A stretch of 64,000 nt of DNA. It comes from Paracoccaceae bacterium (GTDB taxonomy: Bacteria > Pseudomonadota > Alphaproteobacteria > Rhodobacterales > Rhodobacteraceae). Both the position numbers and the translations under genes were made by a program. The notes beneath the pieces are model-generated. The model searched no databases. It saw nothing but the letters and a program-made list of their open reading frames with translations, and was not told the origin of the DNA. The DNA lies in assembly GCA_009842205.1 (NCBI GenBank), contig VYFX01000020.1, positions 1 through 64,000 on the forward strand. The letters are read 5' to 3'. Below are positions 45,216-52,689 of this stretch, piece by piece. Each line of letters opens with the position of its first letter. Positions within the stretch are counted from its first letter, which is position 1.

Positions 45216-45953
45216 ATGCGAAAAATACGTATTGCAATGCTTACACCATCTTCGAATTCTGTAGTGGAGCCTTGGTGTTATGAGTTAGTCAGATCGCAAA
45301 CTGATACATCGATACATTTTGGCAGAGTTGAAGTTCTTTGGATAGATGATGATCCTGGAAGTTTGTCGCAATTTCAGGATGAAAATATACTCAGAGGCTT
45401 TGACCTATTATCACATGTAAAGCCTAGTGTAATTGGTTGGAATGGTACGTCTGCGTCCTGGTTGGGTTTAGATCGGGATCGTCTCCTAGCCAAAGAGATT
45501 TACAAAAGAACTGGGTGCCAGGTTGTTACAGCTTCTCTGTCAATTTTAGAAGCGCTCAAGGCACTTAAAGTAACTAATATAGGATTTGTCACACCATACG
45601 TTGGGCCAATACAAAAAAAGATAATCGCGAATTTTAGATTAGAAGGATTCGAATGTGTTTCTGAACGGCATTTTGATTTGACTGATAACTTTAGTTTTGG
45701 GGAAATTTCTGAGATTGAAATTTCTTGCGCAGCTGAAGAAGTTATAAACGAGGGTGCAGAAGCCGTGGTTATTTTATGTACCAACTTAGCGGGGGCGGGC
45801 ATTGCCCGCATTGTTGAAGAAAAAACTGGCGTGCCCGTTCTGGACAGTGTTGTACTTACTGTTTGGGGTGCTTTTAAATCCATTGGAAAAGAAACTTCAT
45901 GGTTGTCAGAATGGGCTCCAGCTGTTTCGAAACTGCCCAAGAGTATGCATTAA
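45216..45953 (+). CDS. Asp/Glu racemase superfamily enzyme, arylmalonate-decarboxylase/maleate-isomerase-like
   Basis: 245 residues. N-terminal IAMLTPSSNSVVEPW matches the maleate isomerase/AMDase branch. The first active-site position carries NGTSASW (residues 76-82) in place of a cysteine, as in the Gly-Thr-Ser oxyanion pocket of arylmalonate decarboxylase. The second cysteine is present as Cys188 in VILCTNLAG. Racemases and maleate isomerase need both cysteines, so decarboxylation or another one-cysteine reaction is more likely. It lies 30 bp after the regulator and before the ABC importer, suggesting that the imported compound is its substrate. Exact reaction unknown. Confidence 0.75.
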   Translation: MRKIRIAMLTPSSNSVVEPWCYELVRSQTDTSIHFGRVEVLWIDDDPGSLSQFQDENILRGFDLLSHVKPSVIGWNGTSASWLGLDRDRLLAKEIYKRTGCQVVTASLSILEALKALKVTNIGFVTPYVGPIQKKIIANFRLEGFECVSERHFDLTDNFSFGEISEIEISCAAEEVINEGAEAVVILCTNLAGAGIARIVEEKTGVPVLDSVVLTVWGAFKSIGKETSWLSEWAPAVSKLPKSMH

Positions 45954-46066
45954 AATTCTTTTATTAATTCGATTAATAAGAGAACAAAATGGTTAAAGAT
46001 GGATATTTTTTCAGCTTTTGCATAAGTAATTTTTCTGTATTGTAAAAAAATGCAAGATAACGTAAT

Positions 46067-46076
46067 ATGTATACAT
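46067..46076. promoter_or_regulatory. Palindrome ATGTATACAT, probable GntR operator (site 2)
   Basis: A perfect 10-bp palindrome in the 233-bp gap before the ABC binding-protein gene, 111 bases from its ATG. It has the same TGTATACA core as site 1, so one regulator could control both the SDR and the importer. Confidence 0.55.
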
Positions 46077-46186
46077 TTAATGAATTTTGGGATACAATTT
46101 AAACATCAAAACGATGCACTTTGAGGTCGTGCGTTGAATTCTTGATAGATGTTTACAAATCAATAGACCTCGTAAAGGAGTTAAAA

Positions 46187-47176
46187 ATGGTTTACTTGAG
46201 AAAAGTCCGAACGATGATCGCCCTCATTGTCAGCTCTATCGTCATTGGTTCAGTGGCGTTTGCGGATGATGTTATTACTTTTGCCGAAGCTGATACAATT
46301 ACAGGCGAGAGCTTAATAAACTTGATCGCTTTTGAGAGAGCTAAGGCGCGCGGCGTGAACGCTGAAGCAATTTCACTTCAGTCTGATGATCTTGTTTTTC
46401 AGGCAGTGCTGAATGGACAAGTAGAAGTTGGTGTAGGATCTGCTTACGCTGCCTTGCAAACTCTAGGCGCTGAAGCACCTGTCAGGAATTTTTACCAACT
46501 GAAAAAACTAGGGTTTCTCTGCGTTGTCAACAAAAATAAAATCAAATCATGGAAAGATTTAGACGGACAGCCAATTACTATACACGCACGCGGATCAGGT
46601 ACGGAAGCTATCTCGTATTATATGGAAAAGGTTCACGATATCAAATTTTCTGAATTGAGTTTTGTACCCGGCTCCGAAGTTCGTGCGATAGCTTTACTGA
46701 AAGGCACAATTGACGCGACATTCTTAGATATAACAAATACTCGGCTGGTTCTTGCAGAGGACCCAGAGAAATTTGGGATCTTGGCACTTGGTGACGTTGA
46801 TGGTTCTGATAGTCTTTTGTTCGCACGTACTGATTTTTTAAGTGACCGCGCTGGTGATATACAAATTCTTTTGGAAGAACTAATGCGCGCCGCACGCGAA
46901 ATTAATGCTGACCCAACTCTGCCCGCAAGATTACGTGAAGAAATGGGACTACTGCCTGATTTGCCTCAAGAGTTGGTAGACGAAATAACGCCATATTTCG
47001 AAACCGCGGTTAGGCAAGGAATGTTCGCTGAAGATGGCGGTGGTCTGCCAGCGGCGCTAGGAGACTTTGAATTTCTCACAGCGTCAGGGGGACTTCAAGG
47101 TCCATCGTCCGACCTTAACCCAGACAATTTTTGGAACTTCGAACTATTAGATAAGGCCAGAGCAGCTTTAAACTAA
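46187..47176 (+). CDS. NitT/TauT-type ABC substrate-binding protein (NMT1/THI5-like)
   Basis: Start chosen at ATG 46187, 6 bases after AAAGGAGTT; 22 upstream codons lack a ribosome site. 329 residues with a signal peptide (MIALIVSSIVIGSVAFA). The mature part follows the NMT1/SsuA/TauA fold: GVNAEAISLQSDDLVFQAVLNGQVEVGVGS, listed by position 53-82, then WKDLDGQPITIHARGSGTEA and SEVRAIALLKGTIDATFLD. Ligands of the family include nitrate, sulfonates, aromatic acids and pyrimidine precursors. The neighbouring decarboxylase-like enzyme suggests a small carboxylic acid. Confidence 0.85.
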   Translation: MVYLRKVRTMIALIVSSIVIGSVAFADDVITFAEADTITGESLINLIAFERAKARGVNAEAISLQSDDLVFQAVLNGQVEVGVGSAYAALQTLGAEAPVRNFYQLKKLGFLCVVNKNKIKSWKDLDGQPITIHARGSGTEAISYYMEKVHDIKFSELSFVPGSEVRAIALLKGTIDATFLDITNTRLVLAEDPEKFGILALGDVDGSDSLLFARTDFLSDRAGDIQILLEELMRAAREINADPTLPARLREEMGLLPDLPQELVDEITPYFETAVRQGMFAEDGGGLPAALGDFEFLTASGGLQGPSSDLNPDNFWNFELLDKARAALN

Positions 47177-47247
47177 ATTTTGAATTAGAAGACTCAAACT
47201 GTGGTGGTGTTTGCTGCCACAGTTTACTTTGGCATGGAGCCACCTTT

Positions 47248-48054
47248 TTGAGCGATCCAAATAACAATTTCCAGACGCCAACAAATAACTCGGTTAAGTT
47301 TGGCACAAAATCGAACCTTCTCTTATGGCGCTTGTTATCTTTTTTGATCGTATTTTTGATTTGGGAACTAGCGGGTAGAGCTGACATCAGCATCGCTTTT
47401 CCTCCTTTTAGCAAAGTCGCAGTAGCATTTGTATCAATGATATTTAATGGGGAATTTACTGCAGCTTATGCAGATAGTTTACCTCCTCTTCTTATAGGAC
47501 TTTGCATAACCATAATTGGAGGCGTGATTATAGGCATTAGCATTGGACTGGTAAGGAGCACCGAATGGTTTATTATGCCTTTACTTATTATTTTCCAAAC
47601 CGCCCCTGTTTCTGCTCTAATTCCTATGTTAACTTATATTTATGGAATTAGCGACACAGCAAAAGTGGTGGCTATAGTTATTTTAGGTATGCCACTCGTC
47701 GCACTGAATTCTTATAAGGGTATTCAAGCCACAAACCCATCATTATTGGAAATGGCAAAAAGTTTTCGCGCTTCATGGTTTGATACTATACTTTTTGTGA
47801 TACTGCCATCAGCCCAAAAAATGATTTTTGCGGGACTAAGACTTGGTGTTTCAGGGGCATTTATCGGCATTGTTTTAGCTGAATTGCTGATAACTCCTAC
47901 AGGTATTGGTGATCTGATAACGTACAACAGATTCGTTGCACATTATGATAAAATGTTTGCAACGATTATTTCAATCCTTGCGGTTGCAGGTTTGACTTTG
48001 GGAGGTATGCGTAAACTCGAAGACTTGCTTTTTCCATCAGAGAAGAATGAATGA
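47248..48054 (+). CDS. NitT/TauT-type ABC permease, first
   Basis: 268 residues, about six transmembrane helices, TTG start at 47248 after a GGAG. The ATPase-docking EAA-type loop is seen as LLEMAKSFRASWFDTILFVI, followed by AGLRLGVSGAFIGIVLAEL. It lies 71 bp after the binding-protein gene. A second, clearly different permease gene follows the ATPase. Confidence 0.85.
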   Translation: MSDPNNNFQTPTNNSVKFGTKSNLLLWRLLSFLIVFLIWELAGRADISIAFPPFSKVAVAFVSMIFNGEFTAAYADSLPPLLIGLCITIIGGVIIGISIGLVRSTEWFIMPLLIIFQTAPVSALIPMLTYIYGISDTAKVVAIVILGMPLVALNSYKGIQATNPSLLEMAKSFRASWFDTILFVILPSAQKMIFAGLRLGVSGAFIGIVLAELLITPTGIGDLITYNRFVAHYDKMFATIISILAVAGLTLGGMRKLEDLLFPSEKNE

Positions 48055-48149
48055 AGGGAACCTCTTTTTATTCATATCCCTGAGGTGCCCTGATGAATAT
48101 TAAATGAATGAATATTATTGTTGGCTATGATTAATTACAGGCGAGCACG

Positions 48150-48911
48150 ATGGATGATATAATTTTAAAAACGGAAGATGTTGGAGTGATTTACGATGGA
48201 TCCATTGTCGCTCTGGAAAATGTTTCACTCAATGTACCAACAGGTAAGTTAACAGCCATTTTGGGTCCAAGCGGGTGTGGTAAAACTACCTTGCTTAAGG
48301 TTATTGCTGGACTTATCGAACCCAGCACCGGTACCGTCAAAATCCGGGACAAAGAAATTATAGGTCCTGGGCCGGATAGGGCGCTTGTGTTTCAGGATTT
48401 CGCTCTTCTCCCGTGGGCTACTGTATTACAGAATGTTGCGTTTGGTCTTCGCGCTCAAGGTGTTTCAAAAAGAGAAAGAGAAAAAACCTCGCTAAACTAT
48501 ATTAAAGAAGTAGGTCTTTCGGGATTTGAAGATAAGTACCCTCACCAGTTGTCGGGAGGTATGCGTCAAAGGACTGGACTTGCTCGTGCGCTAACGGTAA
48601 ACTCTGATATACTTCTAATGGATGAACCCTTCTCCGCCGTTGACGAGCAGATGAGAAGAAAGCTTCAAGAAGATTTGCTTGAACTATTAAAAATAGAGAA
48701 TAAAACTGTAATATTCGTTACACATTCAATTGAGGAAGCTGTCTATCTTGCCGATCAGGTCGTTATTCTTTCGGGTCGACCGGGTTCCATTGCAGAGATT
48801 GTATATCCCGAAATTGATCGCCTTGGTGAAATTGATTTAATCAGGCGTCAACCCCGTTATGTCGAACTTGTTGACGAGATTTGGAGCAGTCTGAAAAGTT
48901 ATGTTGAATAG
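48150..48911 (+). CDS. NitT/TauT-type ABC ATP-binding protein
   Basis: 253 residues with all ABC motifs: Walker A GPSGCGKTTLLKV, Q-loop VFQDFALLPWATVLQN, signature LSGGMRQRTGLARAL, Walker B ILLMDEPFSAVDEQM and H-loop VTHSIEEAVYLAD. The SsuB/TauB-type 'LLPWATVLQN' segment fits the NitT/TauT class. It overlaps the second permease gene by 11 bases. Confidence 0.92.
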   Translation: MDDIILKTEDVGVIYDGSIVALENVSLNVPTGKLTAILGPSGCGKTTLLKVIAGLIEPSTGTVKIRDKEIIGPGPDRALVFQDFALLPWATVLQNVAFGLRAQGVSKREREKTSLNYIKEVGLSGFEDKYPHQLSGGMRQRTGLARALTVNSDILLMDEPFSAVDEQMRRKLQEDLLELLKIENKTVIFVTHSIEEAVYLADQVVILSGRPGSIAEIVYPEIDRLGEIDLIRRQPRYVELVDEIWSSLKSYVE

Positions 48912-49701
48912 TGATATGGCCAAAAGTAAACCTTCAAACCGTAAGTTGTTGTTTAACAGACTTATGTGGACATCCCCTTTTTGGTCACTAATTTTTTGGG
49001 CAGGAATTTGGGAGTTTATAGGGCAAATGGGTTGGATGACCTTACTTCCGCCCTTGTCAGGAATTTGGTTTGCATTTGCAGAACTACTTGAACAATCTGC
49101 TTTTTGGGATGCATTTGCAATGACCGCTAGAACGTTTGGTATTGGTCTTGGCCTTTCTATTTTGGTAGGCATTCCAGTTGGTGTTTTGATGGGAATAAGC
49201 ACGCGAACAGACAAAATTTTATCGATATGGGTTAACCTTTTTCTTTCTGCGCCGATCACCGCTGTTATTCCTGCGTTGATGCCAATATTCGGTATTGCCG
49301 ATGCAACGGTAATCGCAACGGTAATTTTATTTTCCATATGGGTAGTAATAATTGATACTCAGGCTGGCATCACTCATGTCAAAGATTCTTTGGTAGAAAT
49401 GGGTCGAAATTTCGGTTGCTCGCGATGGAAAATCATTATCTGGATAGTTATTCCAGCTGCAATGCCAGAAATTATAACCGGTGTTCGACTTTCAGTGGTT
49501 AGGGCTGTTAAAGGTGTTATCGTAGGGCAGATTGTAATTGCACTTATTGGATTTGGAGGGCTCTTTAATACCTACCTATCTTATTTTTTAATGGAGCGCT
49601 TTTGGGCCCTAATTATAGTGGTATTCGTTATGTCATTTACCATAATAGGCTTGGTTGAAATGTTGGAACGACGAATAGCGTTTTACGCCAGAACACGCTA
49701 G
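48901..49701 (+). CDS. NitT/TauT-type ABC permease, second
   Basis: 266 residues, about six transmembrane helices. The EAA-type loop reads LVEMGRNFGCSRWKIIIWIV, then ITGVRLSVVRAVKGVIVGQI. ATG 48901 overlaps the ATPase; ATG 48916 is an alternative. It differs strongly from the first permease, so the importer probably uses a permease heterodimer. It is the last intact gene of the island; the IS630 remnant begins 22 bp later. Confidence 0.85.
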   Translation: MLNSDMAKSKPSNRKLLFNRLMWTSPFWSLIFWAGIWEFIGQMGWMTLLPPLSGIWFAFAELLEQSAFWDAFAMTARTFGIGLGLSILVGIPVGVLMGISTRTDKILSIWVNLFLSAPITAVIPALMPIFGIADATVIATVILFSIWVVIIDTQAGITHVKDSLVEMGRNFGCSRWKIIIWIVIPAAMPEIITGVRLSVVRAVKGVIVGQIVIALIGFGGLFNTYLSYFLMERFWALIIVVFVMSFTIIGLVEMLERRIAFYARTR

Positions 49702-49723
49702 TGTCCTGAATCTAAAGTTCGCC

Positions 49724-49954
49724 TCATTCTGTTGGTATAATTTTATGGCAGAATCTTTTCACCGAAGAAAGTATGTCATCAGCTGATTTCGTCCATTTAA
49801 ATGGCTTCGGATTGTCGTTATGTGCCACAATAATTTCGTTGATGGCCTCTTCCAGTTCCTCGACTGACCGGTGCACTCCCCGTTGAAACTGTTTTCTGGT
49901 CAACTCGGCAAACCAGCGTTCGATCTGGTTGATCCAGGAAGCCGAGCTGGTCAT
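49724..49954 (-). pseudogene. IS630-family transposase remnant (C-terminus)
   Basis: The end of an IS630/Tc1-type DDE transposase: SASWINQIERWFAELTRKQF, then RGVHRSVEELEEAINEIIVA and HNDNPKPFKWTKSADDI. The last catalytic Glu lies in NQIERWF. Everything upstream, with the two Asp residues, is missing, and an in-frame stop lies a few codons before the ATG. It marks the right edge of the island. Confidence 0.88.
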
Positions 49955-50400
49955 ACAAATGGGTTTCGTTCATTGGCTTGAGTCCTTTGTCAGGCTATTT
50001 TGAAAATGTACCTTGAATAAAGGAAGGCATTCCCAAAAGCCGGCAAAAATATATTCAGTGAATTATCCTGAGGATATTGTAAACACTTCGAAAGATTTTT
50101 AGTAAAAATTACCGAAATATGAAATCAATTTCCCTAATTGAAAGATAGATTCTTAGTCTTGGTAATTTGATGCAATATTAATGTATCAGCAATGCAATTC
50201 CAATTTTCAGGCCTATCAGGTCTATTTTGGAATTACCAATTTTCTACAAGGTTGATAGTATCTTTTCAAGGCAGAACAACAGTCTGTTATGAGAATTAAA
50301 CCTAAGTATTTTGTTGTTGGAGTATAATGAAATTACACAAACAAACCCATGAATCCGGTTCACGATATCAGGGTGAACCAACATTGGGATTCATATGCAT
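49955..50400. other. Gene-free stretch right of the island
   Basis: 446 AT-rich bases. A few bases of degraded transposase sequence may remain at the left end. No gene, RNA or clear repeat is seen. It may hold the 3' ends of the regulator operon. Confidence 0.45.
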
Positions 50401-51162
50401 TCAAATGGAAAGACAATATCCCCCGTCCTGAAAGATCAGGATATTGGGTGATCGGGGTTTCTCTCTGAGTTTCCTTCTCAAATCGGTTATATGCTGGACA
50501 ATCGTTTGAGTCTCGACATTACTCTTGTTTTTCCAGATTTCACTGTTTAGCACCTCCACCGACTTGACCTTTCCGTGAGCAAAATAAAGGCTTTGCAACA
50601 ATAGGGATTCCCTTCTAGTCAGTTTTTCCCTTTGCTCGTCGGAATGGACCAACTCTTGGGTATCCGGATGGAAGATGATGCCCGAAATATCCAGCGGGGC
50701 CTTCCCTGAAAGCTCATAATCCAATAATTGCTTTTCAATTCGAACCCTCAAGACCGAATACCCTTTGGTCTTGGGAACATATTCGCTGACTTCCTTGTAA
50801 TTCATCAGGAACTTTTCCTCATCCGAGGCAGTTGTGGCTGTTCCCGTATTGATGATAATGGGGCAGGATATACCCATCTGTCTGGCTTTCAGTGCTATAT
50901 CCAGACCCAACTCTCGGGGTCGCATACCAGGGGAAGCTGGAATTTGGTTGTCGAGTATGATCAAACCCAACTCAAAAACATTTTCGCTTAGATATTTGGT
51001 GGCTGATGTAGCGTTTCTGGCTTTCAGAACTTCCTTGACTTCGAATCTCTCAAAACTGTTGGGATTCTCCAACAATTCGACCAAAGCTTCCAACTGGATT
51101 GGATCATCTTCAATAACCAAAGCCCTTAGCGGTGTTTTAAACGTGCATTTATCATCCATCAA
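50401..51162 (-). CDS. Unusual response regulator A (receiver plus winged helix)
   Basis: 253 residues. The receiver is complete: acidic pair in ALVIEDDPIQ, phospho-Asp in LIILDNQIP, Thr in IINTGTATT and Lys in YVPKTKGY. After the phospho-Asp comes an unusual segment IPASPGMRPRELGLDIA, shared with the paralogue at 51253. The C-terminal 95 residues form a PhoB-like winged helix (TRRESLLLQSLYFAHGKVKS, QHITDLRRKLREK, FQDGGYCL). No kinase gene is near; 90 bp from the paralogue, same strand. Confidence 0.82.
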   Translation of the reverse strand: MMDDKCTFKTPLRALVIEDDPIQLEALVELLENPNSFERFEVKEVLKARNATSATKYLSENVFELGLIILDNQIPASPGMRPRELGLDIALKARQMGISCPIIINTGTATTASDEEKFLMNYKEVSEYVPKTKGYSVLRVRIEKQLLDYELSGKAPLDISGIIFHPDTQELVHSDEQREKLTRRESLLLQSLYFAHGKVKSVEVLNSEIWKNKSNVETQTIVQHITDLRRKLREKPRSPNILIFQDGGYCLSI

Positions 51163-51252
51163 CCAATTTACCCATAATCAGATTCAGGTTTGCTGAATCG
51201 ATATTATATCCAAATGTACCCTAATGGGAATACTGGAATATGTTCCTGCAAA

Positions 51253-52005
51253 TTACGCCGGATAAGGATTTAAACAGTAACCCTTCTTGCCAACAGTTTG
51301 CAAGATCTTTGGAGACTTTCTGTCTTGCTCCTGCTCCAAAAGTTCCCTCAAACGATAAACATGTGTTTGTGGTGTATGGGTTTCGGCACTTCCACTGTAA
51401 TTCCAGACATTTTCCTGCAACTCTCCCAGTGACGCCGGTTTACCCCTTTTTTTGTACAAGTAAAACAGAAGATCAGACAGTTTGCCGGCCAATGACACTT
51501 CACGCCCCCCTTCAACCGGTTCCAGTATCCCCTTGCCTGGAGAAAAGTACCAGTTACCGATTTTCAATCTGGCTTCAAGTGAGCTCTCATATGATTTGAG
51601 TAGGGAGAGCAATCGTGCTCCGAGAAGTTCATAACCCGCAGTCTTCGAAACATAGTCGGTCAATGGATCACCCACAATATCGGATTCCTGATTGCCTTTT
51701 GGTGCTGTAGTTTGTCCGGTAAGCATCAGGATTGGGTATTTGAAACCATTCTTTCGAAGTTTCCCAATCAAGTCCGCTCCTCGAAAACTTGGCTTCAATC
51801 CGGGAGATTCTGGTATTTTGTTGTCCAAGAGAAGAAATTCTATTTGCTCTTCCGACAAAATGGTTTCTGCCCTCGATTCAGTACCTGCCTCAAAGATCGG
51901 TTGAAAAACAAAATCAGGGAATTTCAGCTGCTTGAGCCAATTAACCAGCGCTTGCCTCTGTTCAACTTCATCTTCCAGAACCAATAAAGGAATCTTGGTT
52001 TTCAT
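51253..52005 (-). CDS. Unusual response regulator B, paralogue of A
   Basis: 250 residues from ATG 52005, 5 bases after AAGGAGG; an earlier start 14 codons upstream has no such site. Receiver: LLVLEDEVEQ, phospho-Asp in FLLLDNKIPESPGLKP, Thr in LMLTGQTTAP, Lys in YVSKTAGY. The C-terminus is a winged helix (VSLAGKLSDLLFYLYKKRGK, HVYRLRELLEQEQDR, VGKKGYCLN). It shares the LDN.IP.SPG insert with regulator A, so the two arose by duplication. Upstream gene of the pair. Confidence 0.82.
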   Translation of the reverse strand: MKTKIPLLVLEDEVEQRQALVNWLKQLKFPDFVFQPIFEAGTESRAETILSEEQIEFLLLDNKIPESPGLKPSFRGADLIGKLRKNGFKYPILMLTGQTTAPKGNQESDIVGDPLTDYVSKTAGYELLGARLLSLLKSYESSLEARLKIGNWYFSPGKGILEPVEGGREVSLAGKLSDLLFYLYKKRGKPASLGELQENVWNYSGSAETHTPQTHVYRLRELLEQEQDRKSPKILQTVGKKGYCLNPYPA

Positions 52006-52285
52006 TTCATCCTCCTTCAAACTGCTAATTTCAGCCAATTTACCCACCGGGAAAATCGGATATAAACCAACTACTTCGGTTTGTTCTGCAGATCAATTAA
52101 AATTATCTTGATTGGGATTTGATTTTGAAGATCGGTATTTTTCAGGTAAAATTCTGGTAATCGTTTATTGTTAATTTATATGTTCAGTTAGGTTATAAGA
52201 AACTGTCGGTGATTTGCCGATTTTGATATGGGATTGAGAAGGTTGGGACCAGACCTCCATTTTTTTAGGGGACATGTACTTGTAA

Positions 52286-52648
52286 ATGGATAAGTATTCA
52301 GACCACTCGAATGAAGAGTACATCAAATATGCCGAAGCAAAGTTTTCCATTGGCCAAGTTGTAAAGCACAGAAGGTTCCCCTTCAGGGGAGTCATTTTCG
52401 ACATAGACCCTGAGTTTGCCAACACCGAGGAATGGTGGCAATCAATTCCTGAAAACATCCGCCCCAAGAAAGAACAGCCTTACTATTCCCTTTTAGCTGA
52501 AAATGATCACACCTATTACATAGCGTATGTTTCCGAACAAAATCTTGTTCTCGACAAAACGGGTAAACCGATTGGTCACCCCGGCGTGGAAACTCTTTTC
52601 GGAGATCTGAACGACGGCCGATATGAATTGGGATTTACGGTAAATTAG
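52286..52648 (+). CDS. hspQ: Heat-shock protein HspQ (YccV-like)
   Basis: 120 residues: AKFSIGQVVKHRRFPFRGVI, then DIDPEFANTEEWWQSIPENI and PYYSLLAENDHTYYIAYVSE, the full HspQ/YccV domain. In E. coli it enhances Lon proteolysis and binds hemimethylated DNA. The first 16 residues are an extra acidic leader. It is convergent with the gamma-glutamyltransferase gene 41 bp away. Confidence 0.93.
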   Translation: MDKYSDHSNEEYIKYAEAKFSIGQVVKHRRFPFRGVIFDIDPEFANTEEWWQSIPENIRPKKEQPYYSLLAENDHTYYIAYVSEQNLVLDKTGKPIGHPGVETLFGDLNDGRYELGFTVN

Positions 52649-52689
52649 AATTCCAAATTGATTGCAACCCTATCTGAAATCCTTCTTCT

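Larger units (their letters stand above)
43566..49954. mobile_element. Acquired genomic island bounded by IS21 and IS630 remnants
   Basis: Eight genes (SDR, GntR regulator, decarboxylase/racemase-like enzyme, four ABC transporter genes) plus the right-hand transposase fragment. The stretch is visibly more AT-rich and uses more TTA, ATA and AGA-type codons than its neighbours. It begins abruptly against a truncated istB and ends against a truncated IS630 transposase. Both flanks are host-like housekeeping genes. I did not find a direct repeat or integrase, so the way it arrived is inferred. Confidence 0.65.

Noticed and set aside
43566-49954. Integrative conjugative element carrying the type IVB genes
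   Set aside because: The island and the dot-like genes are separated by about 9 kb of host-like housekeeping genes, and no integrase or attachment repeats are visible.
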